NCBI RefSeq assembly: GCF_000282135.1
Contig: NZ_AKJW01000013.1
Location: 1-37,224, forward strand
DNA length: 37,224 nt
Source: Herbaspirillum sp. CF444
Lineage (GTDB): Bacteria; Pseudomonadota; Gammaproteobacteria; Burkholderiales; Burkholderiaceae_D
Direction: 5' to 3'
Part shown: piece after piece, positions 9,229 through 16,937 of the stretch
Numbering within the stretch: position 1 is the first letter of the stretch
How the letters are laid out: each line of letters starts with the position of its first letter
Position numbers and translations under genes: made by a program
The notes under the pieces: model-generated
Told to the model about the DNA's origin: nothing
Seen by the model: the letters and a program-made list of their open reading frames with translations, nothing else
Database searches by the model: none

Positions 9229-9322
9229 GGAGACGTGGCCGAGTGGTCGAAGGCACTTCCCTGCTAAGGAAGCATATGGGCTTAAACCTGTATCGAGGGT
9301 TCGAATCCCTCCGTCTCCGCCA
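9229..9322 (+). tRNA. tRNA-Ser(GCT)
   Basis: A class II tRNA of 94 nt with encoded CCA. The acceptor stem GGAGACG (9229-9235) pairs with CGTCTCC (9312-9318), the discriminator is G9319 and CCA is 9320-9322. The anticodon stem-loop is CTTCC-CTGCTAA-GGAAG, giving anticodon GCT, which reads AGC and AGT. A long variable arm typical of tRNA-Ser follows, then the T arm with GGTTCGAATCCC. It has its own promoter and terminator. Confidence 0.97.
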
Positions 9323-9330
9323 GAATACAA

Positions 9331-9358
9331 ACGCCCGCTTTTGCGGGCGTTTTTATTT
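9331..9358 (+). terminator. Rho-independent terminator of tRNA-Ser
   Basis: Perfect 8-bp stem ACGCCCGC (9331-9338) and GCGGGCGT (9343-9350) with a TTTT loop, followed by TTTTATTTT. It begins 9 bp after the tRNA CCA end. Confidence 0.92.
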
Positions 9359-9387
9359 TGCAGTTCATTTATCCCCAGTCCAATTTT

Positions 9388-9409
9388 GTTTGCCCGGCAA
9401 ACCTATAAT
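9388..9409 (+). promoter_or_regulatory. Palindrome abutting a TATAAT hexamer before the M29-like gene
   Basis: GTTTGCC-C-GGCAAAC (9388-9402) is a perfect 7-bp inverted repeat around one base. TATAAT follows at 9404-9409, only 5 bp from the ATG at 9415. The arrangement looks like an operator covering the promoter spacer, and the message would be leaderless or nearly so. No good -35 box is visible, and the hexamer could be chance. Confidence 0.4.
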
Positions 9410-9414
9410 TGACG

Positions 9415-10479
9415 ATGCCCCCAATAGAGACTCAAGAGCCCGCCACGCCCTCCTTCGGCACGATCGCCGGGGAGTCGGTCGACGTCGCGCAAAAACATCT
9501 GCGCGACATCCTTACCATCGCGATCGAGCATGCGCCCCCGCGTGCCGCCGTGGTGGTGGCCGATACGCGCTGCGATCTCGCTGTCGCCTTGACGGAGGCC
9601 TACCGGCGCTGCCTGCCGACGGCGAGCTTCATCGATTTTGATGCGGTCGCGCCGGACGCCGTCCTGGCCGCCTTTGCCCGGCTTGCGCCCGGCGATCTGG
9701 TGGTGCTGATTCAATCCACCAATTTTCGTCTTGAGGCCTTCCGCCTGCGTGTCGAACTCTTCAAACGTTCACTCAAGGTCATCGAGCATCCCCATCTGTC
9801 GCGCATGCCCGGAGCGCAAGCCGACTACTATATCGAATCGCTGGCCTACGACCCGGCGTATTACCGCGACGTCGGCTACGCCCTGAAGGCGCGCATCGAT
9901 CGCGCGCAAGGCGGCGTGGTCGACAGCGGCGGCGGCGAGCGTCTGGTCTTTGCCGCGCCGTTCGAGCCGGCAAAGCTGAACATCGGCGACTACAGCGAAA
10001 TGAACAATGTCGGCGGCCAGTTCCCCATCGGCGAAGTGTTCACCGAATCCCGGGATCTGGAGGCGGTCAACGGGCGCGTGCGCATTTTTGTTTTTGGCGA
10101 TACCTCGTTCCGGGTGAACAAACCGGAGCACGCCATCACCCTGGTGATCGCCAAGGGCCGCGTCAACGAGGTGATTGACTCCACGCCGGATTTCGATGAA
10201 GTGCTGGCCAGGATCCGGGCCGATGAAGGAGAAGTCTGGTTGCGCGAATTGGGCTTCGGCATGAACCGCGCGTTTTCACCGGAACGCATGGTCGACGATA
10301 TCGGCACCTACGAGCGGATGTGCGGCATCCATCTCTCGCTCGGCGCCAAACATGGGGTCTACAACAAACCCAATATCCGACGTACGACCGCGCGCTATCA
10401 CATCGACGTGTTTGCGGTGACGGAGGCGGTCTACCTTGATGACGAGCTTGTGTATCGGGATGGCGCCTGGCGGGCCTGA
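9415..10479 (+). CDS. M29/NicX-like metal-dependent hydrolase or dioxygenase family protein
   Basis: A 354-residue soluble protein I assign to the thermophilic-aminopeptidase (M29)/NicX-like superfamily. The order and spacing of likely metal ligands fit: GGQFPIGEVFTES (E207), GEVWLRELGFGMN (E278), CGIHLSLGAKHG (H306) and RYHIDVF (H329, D331). Members include AmpS-type dimetal aminopeptidases and the mononuclear-iron 2,5-dihydroxypyridine dioxygenase NicX, so reaction and substrate cannot be told from this. The N-terminal 180 residues form the less conserved half. I chose the ATG at 9415 over a TTG two codons upstream. No Shine-Dalgarno sequence is obvious. The gene stands alone, convergent with the OsmC gene 215 bp away. 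Confidence 0.6.
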   Translation: MPPIETQEPATPSFGTIAGESVDVAQKHLRDILTIAIEHAPPRAAVVVADTRCDLAVALTEAYRRCLPTASFIDFDAVAPDAVLAAFARLAPGDLVVLIQSTNFRLEAFRLRVELFKRSLKVIEHPHLSRMPGAQADYYIESLAYDPAYYRDVGYALKARIDRAQGGVVDSGGGERLVFAAPFEPAKLNIGDYSEMNNVGGQFPIGEVFTESRDLEAVNGRVRIFVFGDTSFRVNKPEHAITLVIAKGRVNEVIDSTPDFDEVLARIRADEGEVWLRELGFGMNRAFSPERMVDDIGTYERMCGIHLSLGAKHGVYNKPNIRRTTARYHIDVFAVTEAVYLDDELVYRDGAWRA

Positions 10480-10694
10480 CGAGGATTGTCCCGCTCCGCC
10501 ACTCATAAAAACACCCGAAAACCGGATTCGCCGGCATGGAAGACAGCCGGCTCAACCAAGTGGCCAGTGGAATGGCAAGATAACCGGATAGTGCGATGGC
10601 GCCAACGGCCGTCCCGACTTGGGCCGATCAAGGCTGAAACGCGGCCGGAACCGCACCAAACAAAGTTGTTTGCCGTCGATATCGACCCGCGCCA

Positions 10695-11258
10695 TCAGGA
10701 AATTGCACGCTCCGGTTCCAGTTTGTTCGCTACGCTGGCGGTATGACGAATCTCTGCACGAATCGTCTGCGGATTCTTGAGCAGATTCAGGATCGGACAC
10801 GTCTTCTCCACCGTCGCGAACAAGGCCTGCACGCTCTCCTTGCTTGCCGGTGACACCAGATGCACGGTGTACGCGATGTCGTGCGGATAAATTGGAATAT
10901 CTTCGTAGCCCGGCTTGCCGCCGCGCGGATCGATCTTTCCGGTCACCTCCACTTCAAGCGACTCGACAGGCACCTGCTGATGCGCCGCATGGATCAGGAA
11001 AATGTGCGTCACGCAGGAACCGAGGACACCCAGTTGCAACTCGGGCGAACTCGGCCCCAGGTTGTAGCCGGCAAAATCCGGCGGGCTGTCGCTGATCACC
11101 TGATGGTCGCGGATGCGAATGCGGCGCACGCCGCTGCGGCCCTCTGCGCTGACTTTTGCCGCCAGCGCGACCGGGCCGGCATCGCCGGCGTTGATGAGTG
11201 CTTCACGCGCCAGCACGGCGCTGCGCTTCTCGGACAGATAGTGGTTGAGCGTAGTCAT
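10695..11258 (-). CDS. OsmC/Ohr-family protein
   Basis: A 187-residue OsmC-superfamily protein. The two reactive cysteines are placed as in the family: C82 in LGVLGSCVTHIF and C154 in EKTCPILNLL. Members reduce organic hydroperoxides with thiols, but many of this subtype, including those encoded near sulfur genes, have no proven substrate. The start was set at the ATG at 11256-11258 (MTTLNHYLSEKRSAV); the upstream extension of the frame is Arg-rich and falls in the divergent promoter region. A weak AAGAAAG precedes the start. It is divergent from the SsuABC-like operon, which suggests shared control. Confidence 0.82.
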   Translation of the reverse strand: MTTLNHYLSEKRSAVLAREALINAGDAGPVALAAKVSAEGRSGVRRIRIRDHQVISDSPPDFAGYNLGPSSPELQLGVLGSCVTHIFLIHAAHQQVPVESLEVEVTGKIDPRGGKPGYEDIPIYPHDIAYTVHLVSPASKESVQALFATVEKTCPILNLLKNPQTIRAEIRHTASVANKLEPERAIS

Positions 11259-11564
11259 GGTTTCTTTCTTTGCCAGCTTCTTGAATGAGGAAGTTCGGAT
11301 TCGATGCACGGCCACTGCATCGGCAAAGCGTAGTCTCCCGCCGCCGGACATGCGCGACAACGAAGGTTTTTACATATCCATATTCGCCGCAGCGCCCTGC
11401 ATTGCAACGCACACTCCGTGCATAAATAAACGCATTCTTATTCTTTGACCGGACTGATCGGCATCATTAGTCTTCACTTGTTTTGTCAGCGGCGCATCTG
11501 CATTGCCAAGGCATGCGCAAAGCTCATCCGGCCGCTCCGGTCAATCAAGTGGGAGTTACCAACA
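11259..11564. promoter_or_regulatory. Divergent regulatory region, OsmC gene versus SsuABC-like operon
   Basis: No gene fits in these 306 bp. TTGACC at 11445-11450 is a good -35 element for the plus strand, but the hexamer 17 bp on, TAGTCT (11468-11473), is a poor -10. CATATCCATATTCGC at 11373-11387 closely resembles CATATCAATATGCGC at 25675-25689 in the other divergent sulfur promoter region, and GCATAAATAAACG follows at about 11420. These AT-rich elements are candidate sites for a LysR-type sulfur regulator such as CysB or SsuR; that is inference. Confidence 0.45.
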
Positions 11565-12602
11565 ATGAAAAAAAATAGTGTTCCGCAAGCGTCCGATGTT
11601 CTCTCTTCATGGTCGCGCCGCGACGTACTGCGCGCCGGCGCGGCGGCAGCCCTGGTCGGCGCTGGCGGCTCGATCGCCTCGCGCAATGCCTGGTCGGCGC
11701 CGCCACGCAAGCTGACCTTCGCCTGGAGTTCGATCGCATTCTGCCTGTCGCCGGTGGTGGTGGCGCAAGAACGCGGTTTCTTCGAAAAGAACGGGCTCGA
11801 TGTCGAGTTGCTCAATTGGGGCGGCTCCACCGATCAGTTGCTGGAAGCACTGGCGACCGGTAAGGCCGACGTCGGCGTCGGCCTGATCCATCGCTGGCTC
11901 AAGCCGCTGGAAGCCGGCTTCGACGTCAAGATCGTCGGCAGCGCGCACGGCGGTTGCCTGCGGCTGGTGGGCGCCAATCAGGCCGGAGTGAAGGACATCA
12001 ACAGTCTCAAGGGCAAAGTCATCGGCGTGTCGGACCAGAACAGCCCGGCCAAGAATTTCTTCGCCATCCATCTGGCCAAGAAAGGTTTCAACGTCGAGAA
12101 AGACATCGAATGGCGCGTCTACCCGGCCGACCTGCTCGACGTCGCCGTCAAGAAGGGCGAAATTCAGGCCATTGCCGACGGCGATCCGAATATCTTCCTG
12201 ATCGAAAAACGCAACAAGGGCGTCTTCACCGAGATCGGCAACAGCGCCATCGGCGAATACAAGGACAAGGTCTGCTGCATCCTGGGTGCGCGCGGCGATC
12301 TGGTGCGCAACGACAAACCGGCCGCGGCGGCGGTCGTGCGTTCCATCGTGCAGGCATCGGAGTACGTCGCCGAGAATCCCAATGAGGCCGCAAAAATCTA
12401 CGCCAAGTATTCGCCCAAAGTGCCGGTCGAAGATCTGCGCGCCCTGCTGACCGGCCTGACTTACCACAATCACCCGAGCGGCAAGCCTCTGCGCGACGAA
12501 GTCGAATTCTTCGCCCGCGATTTCCATACCGCCGGCGTGCTGAAGAAATCGACCGATCCGGTGCGGCTGGCCAATCACGTCACCTTCGATGTCCTCGCCT
12601 GA
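11565..12602 (+). CDS. Tat-exported SsuA/NrtA-like substrate-binding protein
   Basis: The periplasmic binding component of an aliphatic-sulfonate-type ABC importer, 345 residues. The twin-arginine signal SRRDVLRAG (R18, R19) precedes an Ala/Gly-rich core and a cleavage site near AWSA (44), so it is probably exported folded. The mature part is of the NMT1/SsuA class: SPVVVAQERGFFEKNGLDVE near 63-82 and LEALATGKADVGVG near 95-108. The start at 11565 has GGGAG at 11551-11555, 9 bp upstream; the 40 codons upstream in frame have no such site. Transport genes follow directly (permease 45 bp on). The substrate may be a sulfonate but could be another small anion. Confidence 0.82.
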   Translation: MKKNSVPQASDVLSSWSRRDVLRAGAAAALVGAGGSIASRNAWSAPPRKLTFAWSSIAFCLSPVVVAQERGFFEKNGLDVELLNWGGSTDQLLEALATGKADVGVGLIHRWLKPLEAGFDVKIVGSAHGGCLRLVGANQAGVKDINSLKGKVIGVSDQNSPAKNFFAIHLAKKGFNVEKDIEWRVYPADLLDVAVKKGEIQAIADGDPNIFLIEKRNKGVFTEIGNSAIGEYKDKVCCILGARGDLVRNDKPAAAAVVRSIVQASEYVAENPNEAAKIYAKYSPKVPVEDLRALLTGLTYHNHPSGKPLRDEVEFFARDFHTAGVLKKSTDPVRLANHVTFDVLA

Positions 12603-12647
12603 ACCCAGGCAAGCCCGATCTGATATGCAACGCAAACGGAGTTCAAC

Positions 12648-13685
12648 ATGACAACTTCCACGACCAACGATGCTTTGCTCCGCGCCAATCAGGCCGGTCT
12701 GTTTGACGGCGTGCGCGCATCCGGCATTACCGGGATCTGGCGCACCGGCTTGCTGGCTGCCGCAACCTGGCTGCTGCTGGGCGTGATCACGCTGCGCTGG
12801 CCCAACAAGGAAGTCGGCTTCAGCGACTGGGCCTTCACCGATGAATTCGGCTATGCCACGCTGGCCATTGCCGTGCTGCTGGCAATCCTTGCGTTGGCCG
12901 GCGAACGCGCAGGCAGCATCGTTCAGTTGCTGCGCCCTGCCGGACAATGGCTGGTCGCAGCGCCATTGTTGCTGGGCGCATGGGAAATCCTGACTGCCAA
13001 GCTGGGCGTGTTGCCCTCGCCGTTTTTCGCGCCGCCGCAAAGCCTGATCGACGTCTATAGCGAAGACTGGCGCCGCCTCGGCATCAGCACCGCTTATTCG
13101 CTACGCCTGCTGGCGCATGGCTTTGCAGCCGGCGGCATCGTCGGCTTTCTGGTCGGCGCCACCATCGGTTGGTCGCGCGTGGCGGGCTACTGGGTGCATC
13201 CCGTGCTGCGCTTTCTCGGACCGGTGCCGGCGTCGGCATTGCTGCCGCTGGCGTTTTTTTTCGCGCCGTCGAGCTATGCCGCGGCGGTGTTCCTGATCGC
13301 GCTGGCGACGGCGTTCCCGGTGGCGGTGCTGACCTGGTCCGGCGTGGCTTCGGTGAACAAGAGTTACTACGACGTGGCGCGCACCCTGGGCGCCTCCGAA
13401 TGGTTCCTGGTCCTGCGCGTGGCCATTCCCGCAGCGCTGCCGCAGGTGTTCGTCGGCCTGTTCATGGGACTGGGCGCGGCATTCTCGGTGCTGGTGACGG
13501 CGGAAATGATGGGCGTGAAAGCCGGCCTGGGCTGGTATCTGCAATGGTCGCAAGGCTGGGCCGCCTACAGCAACATGTACGCCGCGCTGATCGTCATGGC
13601 GATCCTGTGCTCAAGTCTGATCACACTGTTGTTCAAGGTGCGCGACCGCGCGCTGTCGTGGCAAAAAGGAACCGTCAAATGGTAA
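12648..13685 (+). CDS. SsuC/TauC-like ABC transporter permease, long form
   Basis: An inner-membrane permease of 345 residues, about 80 longer than SsuC. The extra N-terminal part contributes two or three hydrophobic segments (about 33-50, 70-85 and 101-115) before the usual six-helix core. The cytoplasmic coupling motif lies at about 246-265, TLGASEWFLVLRVAIPAALP. ACGGAG 5 bp or more before the ATG is the ribosome binding site. It overlaps the ATPase gene by 7 bp (ATGGTAA), so they are translationally coupled. Confidence 0.87.
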   Translation: MTTSTTNDALLRANQAGLFDGVRASGITGIWRTGLLAAATWLLLGVITLRWPNKEVGFSDWAFTDEFGYATLAIAVLLAILALAGERAGSIVQLLRPAGQWLVAAPLLLGAWEILTAKLGVLPSPFFAPPQSLIDVYSEDWRRLGISTAYSLRLLAHGFAAGGIVGFLVGATIGWSRVAGYWVHPVLRFLGPVPASALLPLAFFFAPSSYAAAVFLIALATAFPVAVLTWSGVASVNKSYYDVARTLGASEWFLVLRVAIPAALPQVFVGLFMGLGAAFSVLVTAEMMGVKAGLGWYLQWSQGWAAYSNMYAALIVMAILCSSLITLLFKVRDRALSWQKGTVKW

Positions 13686-14479
13686 ACGCAACATTGCCCC
13701 ATGAAGCCCCGCAACAAAGCAAGACCGGCGCACGGATCGACATCGGCAACGTCAGCCACTGGTTCAAGCTGCCCAATGGCGTGCTGCAGGTGCTCGACGA
13801 TATTTCCCTGACGGTGGCGCCGGGCGAGTTCGTCGCCCTGCTCGGCCCCAGCGGCTGCGGCAAATCCACGCTGCTGCGACTGGTCGCGGGACTGGAACCG
13901 GCGACCACGGGACACATCTTGCAGGACGCGGAAAAAATCACGCGCCCGGATCCGTCGCGCATCGTCGTATTCCAGGACCCGACGCTCTACCCGTGGCGCA
14001 AGGTCTGGGACAACGTCGCACTCGGCTTGCAAGCGCGCGGCCTGCTCAAAGAACAACGCCGGCGCGTCGACGATGCGCTGGCGCTGGTGGGCCTGAGCGA
14101 ATTTGCCGATGCCTTCCCGCATCAGCTGTCCGGCGGCATGGCGCAACGCGTGGCGCTGGCGCGCGCGCTGGTCAATGATCCCCAACTGCTGGTGTTGGAC
14201 GAGCCGCTGGGTAAACTCGACTCGCTCACCCGGCTGCAGATGCAAAGCGAACTGGTGTCGCTGTGGCAGCGCAACGGTTTTTCCGCGCTGCTGGTCACGC
14301 ATGACGTGGAAGAAGCCCTGTTCCTCGCCAACCGCGTGATCGTCTTCAGCGATCGTCCTGCCCGCATCCGTGCCGAAATCAAGGTCGACCTGCCGTATCC
14401 ACGCCATCGCGGCGATGCACGCCTGGCGGAGTTGCGCCATGAAGCCTTGCGTCATCTGGGATTGGATGCCAGCTGGTGA
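13679..14479 (+). CDS. SsuB/TauB-like ABC transporter ATPase
   Basis: A 266-residue ATP-binding subunit of the sulfonate/nitrate/taurine class. Walker A GPSGCGKS (56-63), Q-loop FQDPTLYPW around 98-106, signature LSGGM (150-154), Walker B LLVLDEP (170-176) and the switch His in LLVTHDVEEAL. LYPWRKVWDN-type text after the Q-loop is typical of this subfamily. The start at 13679 was chosen because it overlaps the permease stop and restores family length; the longer open frame upstream is antisense-like. The stop overlaps the next GTG by 4 bp, tying the cytochrome gene to the transporter. Confidence 0.92.
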   Translation: MVNATLPHEAPQQSKTGARIDIGNVSHWFKLPNGVLQVLDDISLTVAPGEFVALLGPSGCGKSTLLRLVAGLEPATTGHILQDAEKITRPDPSRIVVFQDPTLYPWRKVWDNVALGLQARGLLKEQRRRVDDALALVGLSEFADAFPHQLSGGMAQRVALARALVNDPQLLVLDEPLGKLDSLTRLQMQSELVSLWQRNGFSALLVTHDVEEALFLANRVIVFSDRPARIRAEIKVDLPYPRHRGDARLAELRHEALRHLGLDASW

Positions 14480-15690
14480 GTCTGTTGTCGCTGTCCGACT
14501 GGATCAACCTGCTGCTGAGCGCGATCCAGGGTCTCCAAGAAGGATTCCTGCACCTGCTGGCGGTGCTGGGGCTAGCGCAGACCAGCCACGGCCAGCCGGC
14601 GTGGCCGTTTGCCCAGCGCCTGAGCGGCGACGTGCTGCTGATCGATCGCGGCGTGGCGCGGCAATTGCTGGGCGCGCTGGGATTGACTGCCGCGGCCTTG
14701 CTCTCGCTGATTGCGGCCCTGTTCTGGCGACGCGGACGCATCGTGATGCTGCCGACCGCCGTAGCCTTGTTTTTCTTCGCTCCCTGGCCGGACAGCAAAC
14801 TGCTGCTTGCGCCTGCCGAACCGACCAGTTTCCATGTTTCGTCCTCCGGCTTCAGCGCCGCCGCCATCGTGCTTGGCCGTCAAGTGTACGCACAGCACTG
14901 CGCGAGCTGCCATGCAGCCGACGGCAAAGGCGACACGCCGCTGGCGCTGTCCTTGCCGCTGTCGCCGCCCAATCTGGCGAGCGGACTGCTATGGCGACGC
15001 GCCGACGGCGAGTTGTTCTGGAAGATCGCCTACGGCATGCACGACCGGCACGGTGCGACGACCATGCCCGGCTTCACGCGTCAATTGAGCGATGCCGATG
15101 TCTGGTCGCTCATCGATTTCATGAAAGCCAATGCCGCCGGCACCAGCATTCGCGAAATCGGCGCGTGGGATCAGCCGGTCGCATTGCCGTCCGTGACCGC
15201 CGACTGCGCCGGAACGTCGCGCCAGTCGGTTGCGCAATGGCGCGGCCAGCGCACCCGCGTGATCCTGGCCTCGGCGCAACAGCCGCAAGGTTTTCCTCTC
15301 GACGATCCGCGCCTGCGCAGTCTGATACTTGCCGAGGGCCAATTCACGCGCCCTGCGCCCCGGCCCGGCGCTCCCGTCATCGATTGCCTGGCGCGCTCCG
15401 CCGATGCCTGGCAGGCGCTGTCCATCATCACCGGCATCGACACCGGCAAGCTGGCCGGCACGCAACTGCTGATCGACCGGGACGGCTGGCTGCGCGCTCG
15501 GAAGCTGCCCGGGGAAGGCAGCAACAACTGGTCCGAATCCGACATCCTGTGCCGTGCACCGGCATCGATGAAAAACGCCGCAACCGCCACAACCGCAGCG
15601 AACGAAAATGGCCTCGACAAGCTGATCGCTGCCATGGATGCCGAACCGGTGCGCTTCGTCAAAGGCGGTTTCGTGCACGTCGCGCAGTAA
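14476..15690 (+). CDS. Membrane-anchored cytochrome c with C-terminal thioredoxin-like region
   Basis: A 404-residue protein I cannot assign to a named family. Hydrophobic segments near 63-84 and 90-103 anchor it. The class I haem c domain follows: HCASCH (C142, C145, H146), PPNLASG, and an axial Met in TTMPGF (M197), then ADVWSLIDFM, the usual last helix. Residues about 240-365 hold C244, C304 and C359 and end LLIDRDGWLRAR, which resembles the last strands of SCO/TlpA thioredoxin-like folds. The GTG start overlaps the ATPase stop (GTGA), so it is coupled to the importer. Cytochrome c genes are unusual partners for SsuABC; an oxidative step on the imported compound in the periplasm is one possibility. 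Confidence 0.72.
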   Translation: MSLLSLSDWINLLLSAIQGLQEGFLHLLAVLGLAQTSHGQPAWPFAQRLSGDVLLIDRGVARQLLGALGLTAAALLSLIAALFWRRGRIVMLPTAVALFFFAPWPDSKLLLAPAEPTSFHVSSSGFSAAAIVLGRQVYAQHCASCHAADGKGDTPLALSLPLSPPNLASGLLWRRADGELFWKIAYGMHDRHGATTMPGFTRQLSDADVWSLIDFMKANAAGTSIREIGAWDQPVALPSVTADCAGTSRQSVAQWRGQRTRVILASAQQPQGFPLDDPRLRSLILAEGQFTRPAPRPGAPVIDCLARSADAWQALSIITGIDTGKLAGTQLLIDRDGWLRARKLPGEGSNNWSESDILCRAPASMKNAATATTAANENGLDKLIAAMDAEPVRFVKGGFVHVAQ

Positions 15691-15729
15691 CGATTGCAAT
15701 ACCCTGAAACCGACTGTAATTCCCATACG

Positions 15730-16026
15730 ATGCCACTGTTTAATTTGCTGAATATTTCGACCGGTTTACCCCATGTGTGGACATCCGCCATCCTCGGAAA
15801 AATCGGCCCGGCGTGCATCAAGGTGCTCAGGATGGACGAGATGTCGTATGCCGAGGAAATACACGACTACAACGAAGCACTATTGGTCGTCAGCGGCCGC
15901 ATGCTGCTGGAGGTCGCGGGCGAGACGGTCGTCGTCGATGCCGGCGAGCTGTATATCGCCGAAGCCGGCGTTGCCCACGCGGTGCTGCCCGGCAGCGACG
16001 GCTGCCTGGTGATTGTCGACGTCTGA
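15730..16026 (+). CDS. Small cupin-domain protein
   Basis: A 98-residue single-domain cupin. SYAEEIHDYNEALLVVSGRMLLEVAGE (about 38-64) is the first cupin motif and AGELYIAEAGVAHAVLPG the second, with acidic and His residues (E42, H44, H90 region) that may bind metal. I took the ATG at 15730; a TTG at 15694 would add 12 residues with no similarity. It follows the cytochrome gene by about 40 bp and precedes a terminator, so it is probably the last gene of the ssu-like operon. No substrate can be proposed from sequence. Confidence 0.72.
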   Translation: MPLFNLLNISTGLPHVWTSAILGKIGPACIKVLRMDEMSYAEEIHDYNEALLVVSGRMLLEVAGETVVVDAGELYIAEAGVAHAVLPGSDGCLVIVDV

Positions 16027-16074
16027 TCCGCGCTGTCGATGCCGACGCACTCTCCGTCGCTGAATCCGAGGGAT

Positions 16075-16102
16075 AAAAAAGCCCGGTTTCCCGGGCTTTT
16101 TT
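16075..16102. terminator. Bidirectional rho-independent terminator
   Basis: AAAAAAGCCCGG (16075-16086) and CCGGGCTTTTTT (16091-16102) form a perfect 12-bp stem with a TTTC loop. A-run and T-run serve both strands. It separates the plus-strand cupin gene from the convergent metQ gene. Confidence 0.94.
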
Positions 16103-16131
16103 ACGTCATCGGCTGGTGATGATGTTGGATA

Positions 16132-16923
16132 TCAGAACGCAGGAACGACGGCGCCTTTGTACTTCTCCTCGATGAATTTCTTCACTTCGGGCGAATTCAG
16201 CGCGGCCGCCAGTTTCTTGAATGCAGCGCTGTCCTTGTTGTCTTCGCGCGCCACCAGCAGGTTGGCATACGGCGAATTGGCATCTTCGATGAACAGCGAA
16301 TCCTTGACCGGATTGAGCTTGGCTTCGATGGCGTAGTTGGTGTTGATCAGCGCCACGTCAACCTGGTTCAGCACGCGCGGCAAGGTCGCGGCTTCCAAGG
16401 CGCGGAATTTCAGCTTCTTCGGATTGTCGGTGATGTCTTTTTGCGTGGAAGAGATATTGCTGGTGTCCTTCAACTTGATCAGGCCGTTGCGCGCCAGCAG
16501 CAGCAAGGCGCGGCCGGAATTCGACGGATCGTTCGGAATGGCGATGGTGGCGCCGTCCGGGATGTCCGCGGTCTTCTTGTATTTCAGGGAATACGCCGCG
16601 AACGGTTCCACGTGCACCTTGGTGACCGGCACTTCGATGTCGTTCTTGTGGCTCTTCTTGAACTCATTGAGGTAAGGCTGATGCAGGAAGAAATTGCCGT
16701 CGACCTGCTTTTCATTGGTTTGCGCGGCCGGCTGGACGTAGTCGGTGAACACCTTCACCTGCAGGTCGACGCCTTCCTTGGCCAGCGTCGGTTTGAGGAA
16801 TTCCAGGATTTCGGCATGCGGGACCGGCGTTGCGGCGATCACCAGCTTGTCGGCTGCCTGAGCCCCGCTGATGGCGAGGTAAGACAACGATGCTGCGAGC
16901 AGAAGGGATAATTTGCGGGACAT
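16132..16923 (-). CDS. metQ: D/L-methionine-binding protein MetQ
   Basis: Periplasmic binding protein of the methionine importer, 263 residues. The Sec signal peptide MSRKLSLLLAASLSYLAISG ends near AQA (23) and no lipobox cysteine is present, so unlike E. coli MetQ it may not be a lipoprotein. Family signatures include ATPVPHAEILEFLKP near 31-45, DGNFFLHQPYLNEF near 75-88 and IAIPNDPSNSGRALLLL. AAGGAGT 6 bp before the ATG is a strong ribosome binding site. It is the last gene of metN-metI-metQ. Confidence 0.94.
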   Translation of the reverse strand: MSRKLSLLLAASLSYLAISGAQAADKLVIAATPVPHAEILEFLKPTLAKEGVDLQVKVFTDYVQPAAQTNEKQVDGNFFLHQPYLNEFKKSHKNDIEVPVTKVHVEPFAAYSLKYKKTADIPDGATIAIPNDPSNSGRALLLLARNGLIKLKDTSNISSTQKDITDNPKKLKFRALEAATLPRVLNQVDVALINTNYAIEAKLNPVKDSLFIEDANSPYANLLVAREDNKDSAAFKKLAAALNSPEVKKFIEEKYKGAVVPAF

Positions 16924-16937
16924 GTGAGACTCCTTTT

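Noticed and set aside
9229..9322. tRNA-Ser as an attachment site for an integrated element
   Set aside because: No integrase, no direct repeat of the tRNA 3' end and no change in gene style downstream were seen.
10486..10746. 86-codon plus-strand frame after the M29-like gene
   Set aside because: It runs antisense into the OsmC gene; composition is arginine/proline-rich as expected of shadow frames, with no start signal.
11445..11564. Earlier start for the SsuA-like protein
   Set aside because: The added 40 residues lack a ribosome binding site and would place the twin-arginine signal far inside the protein.
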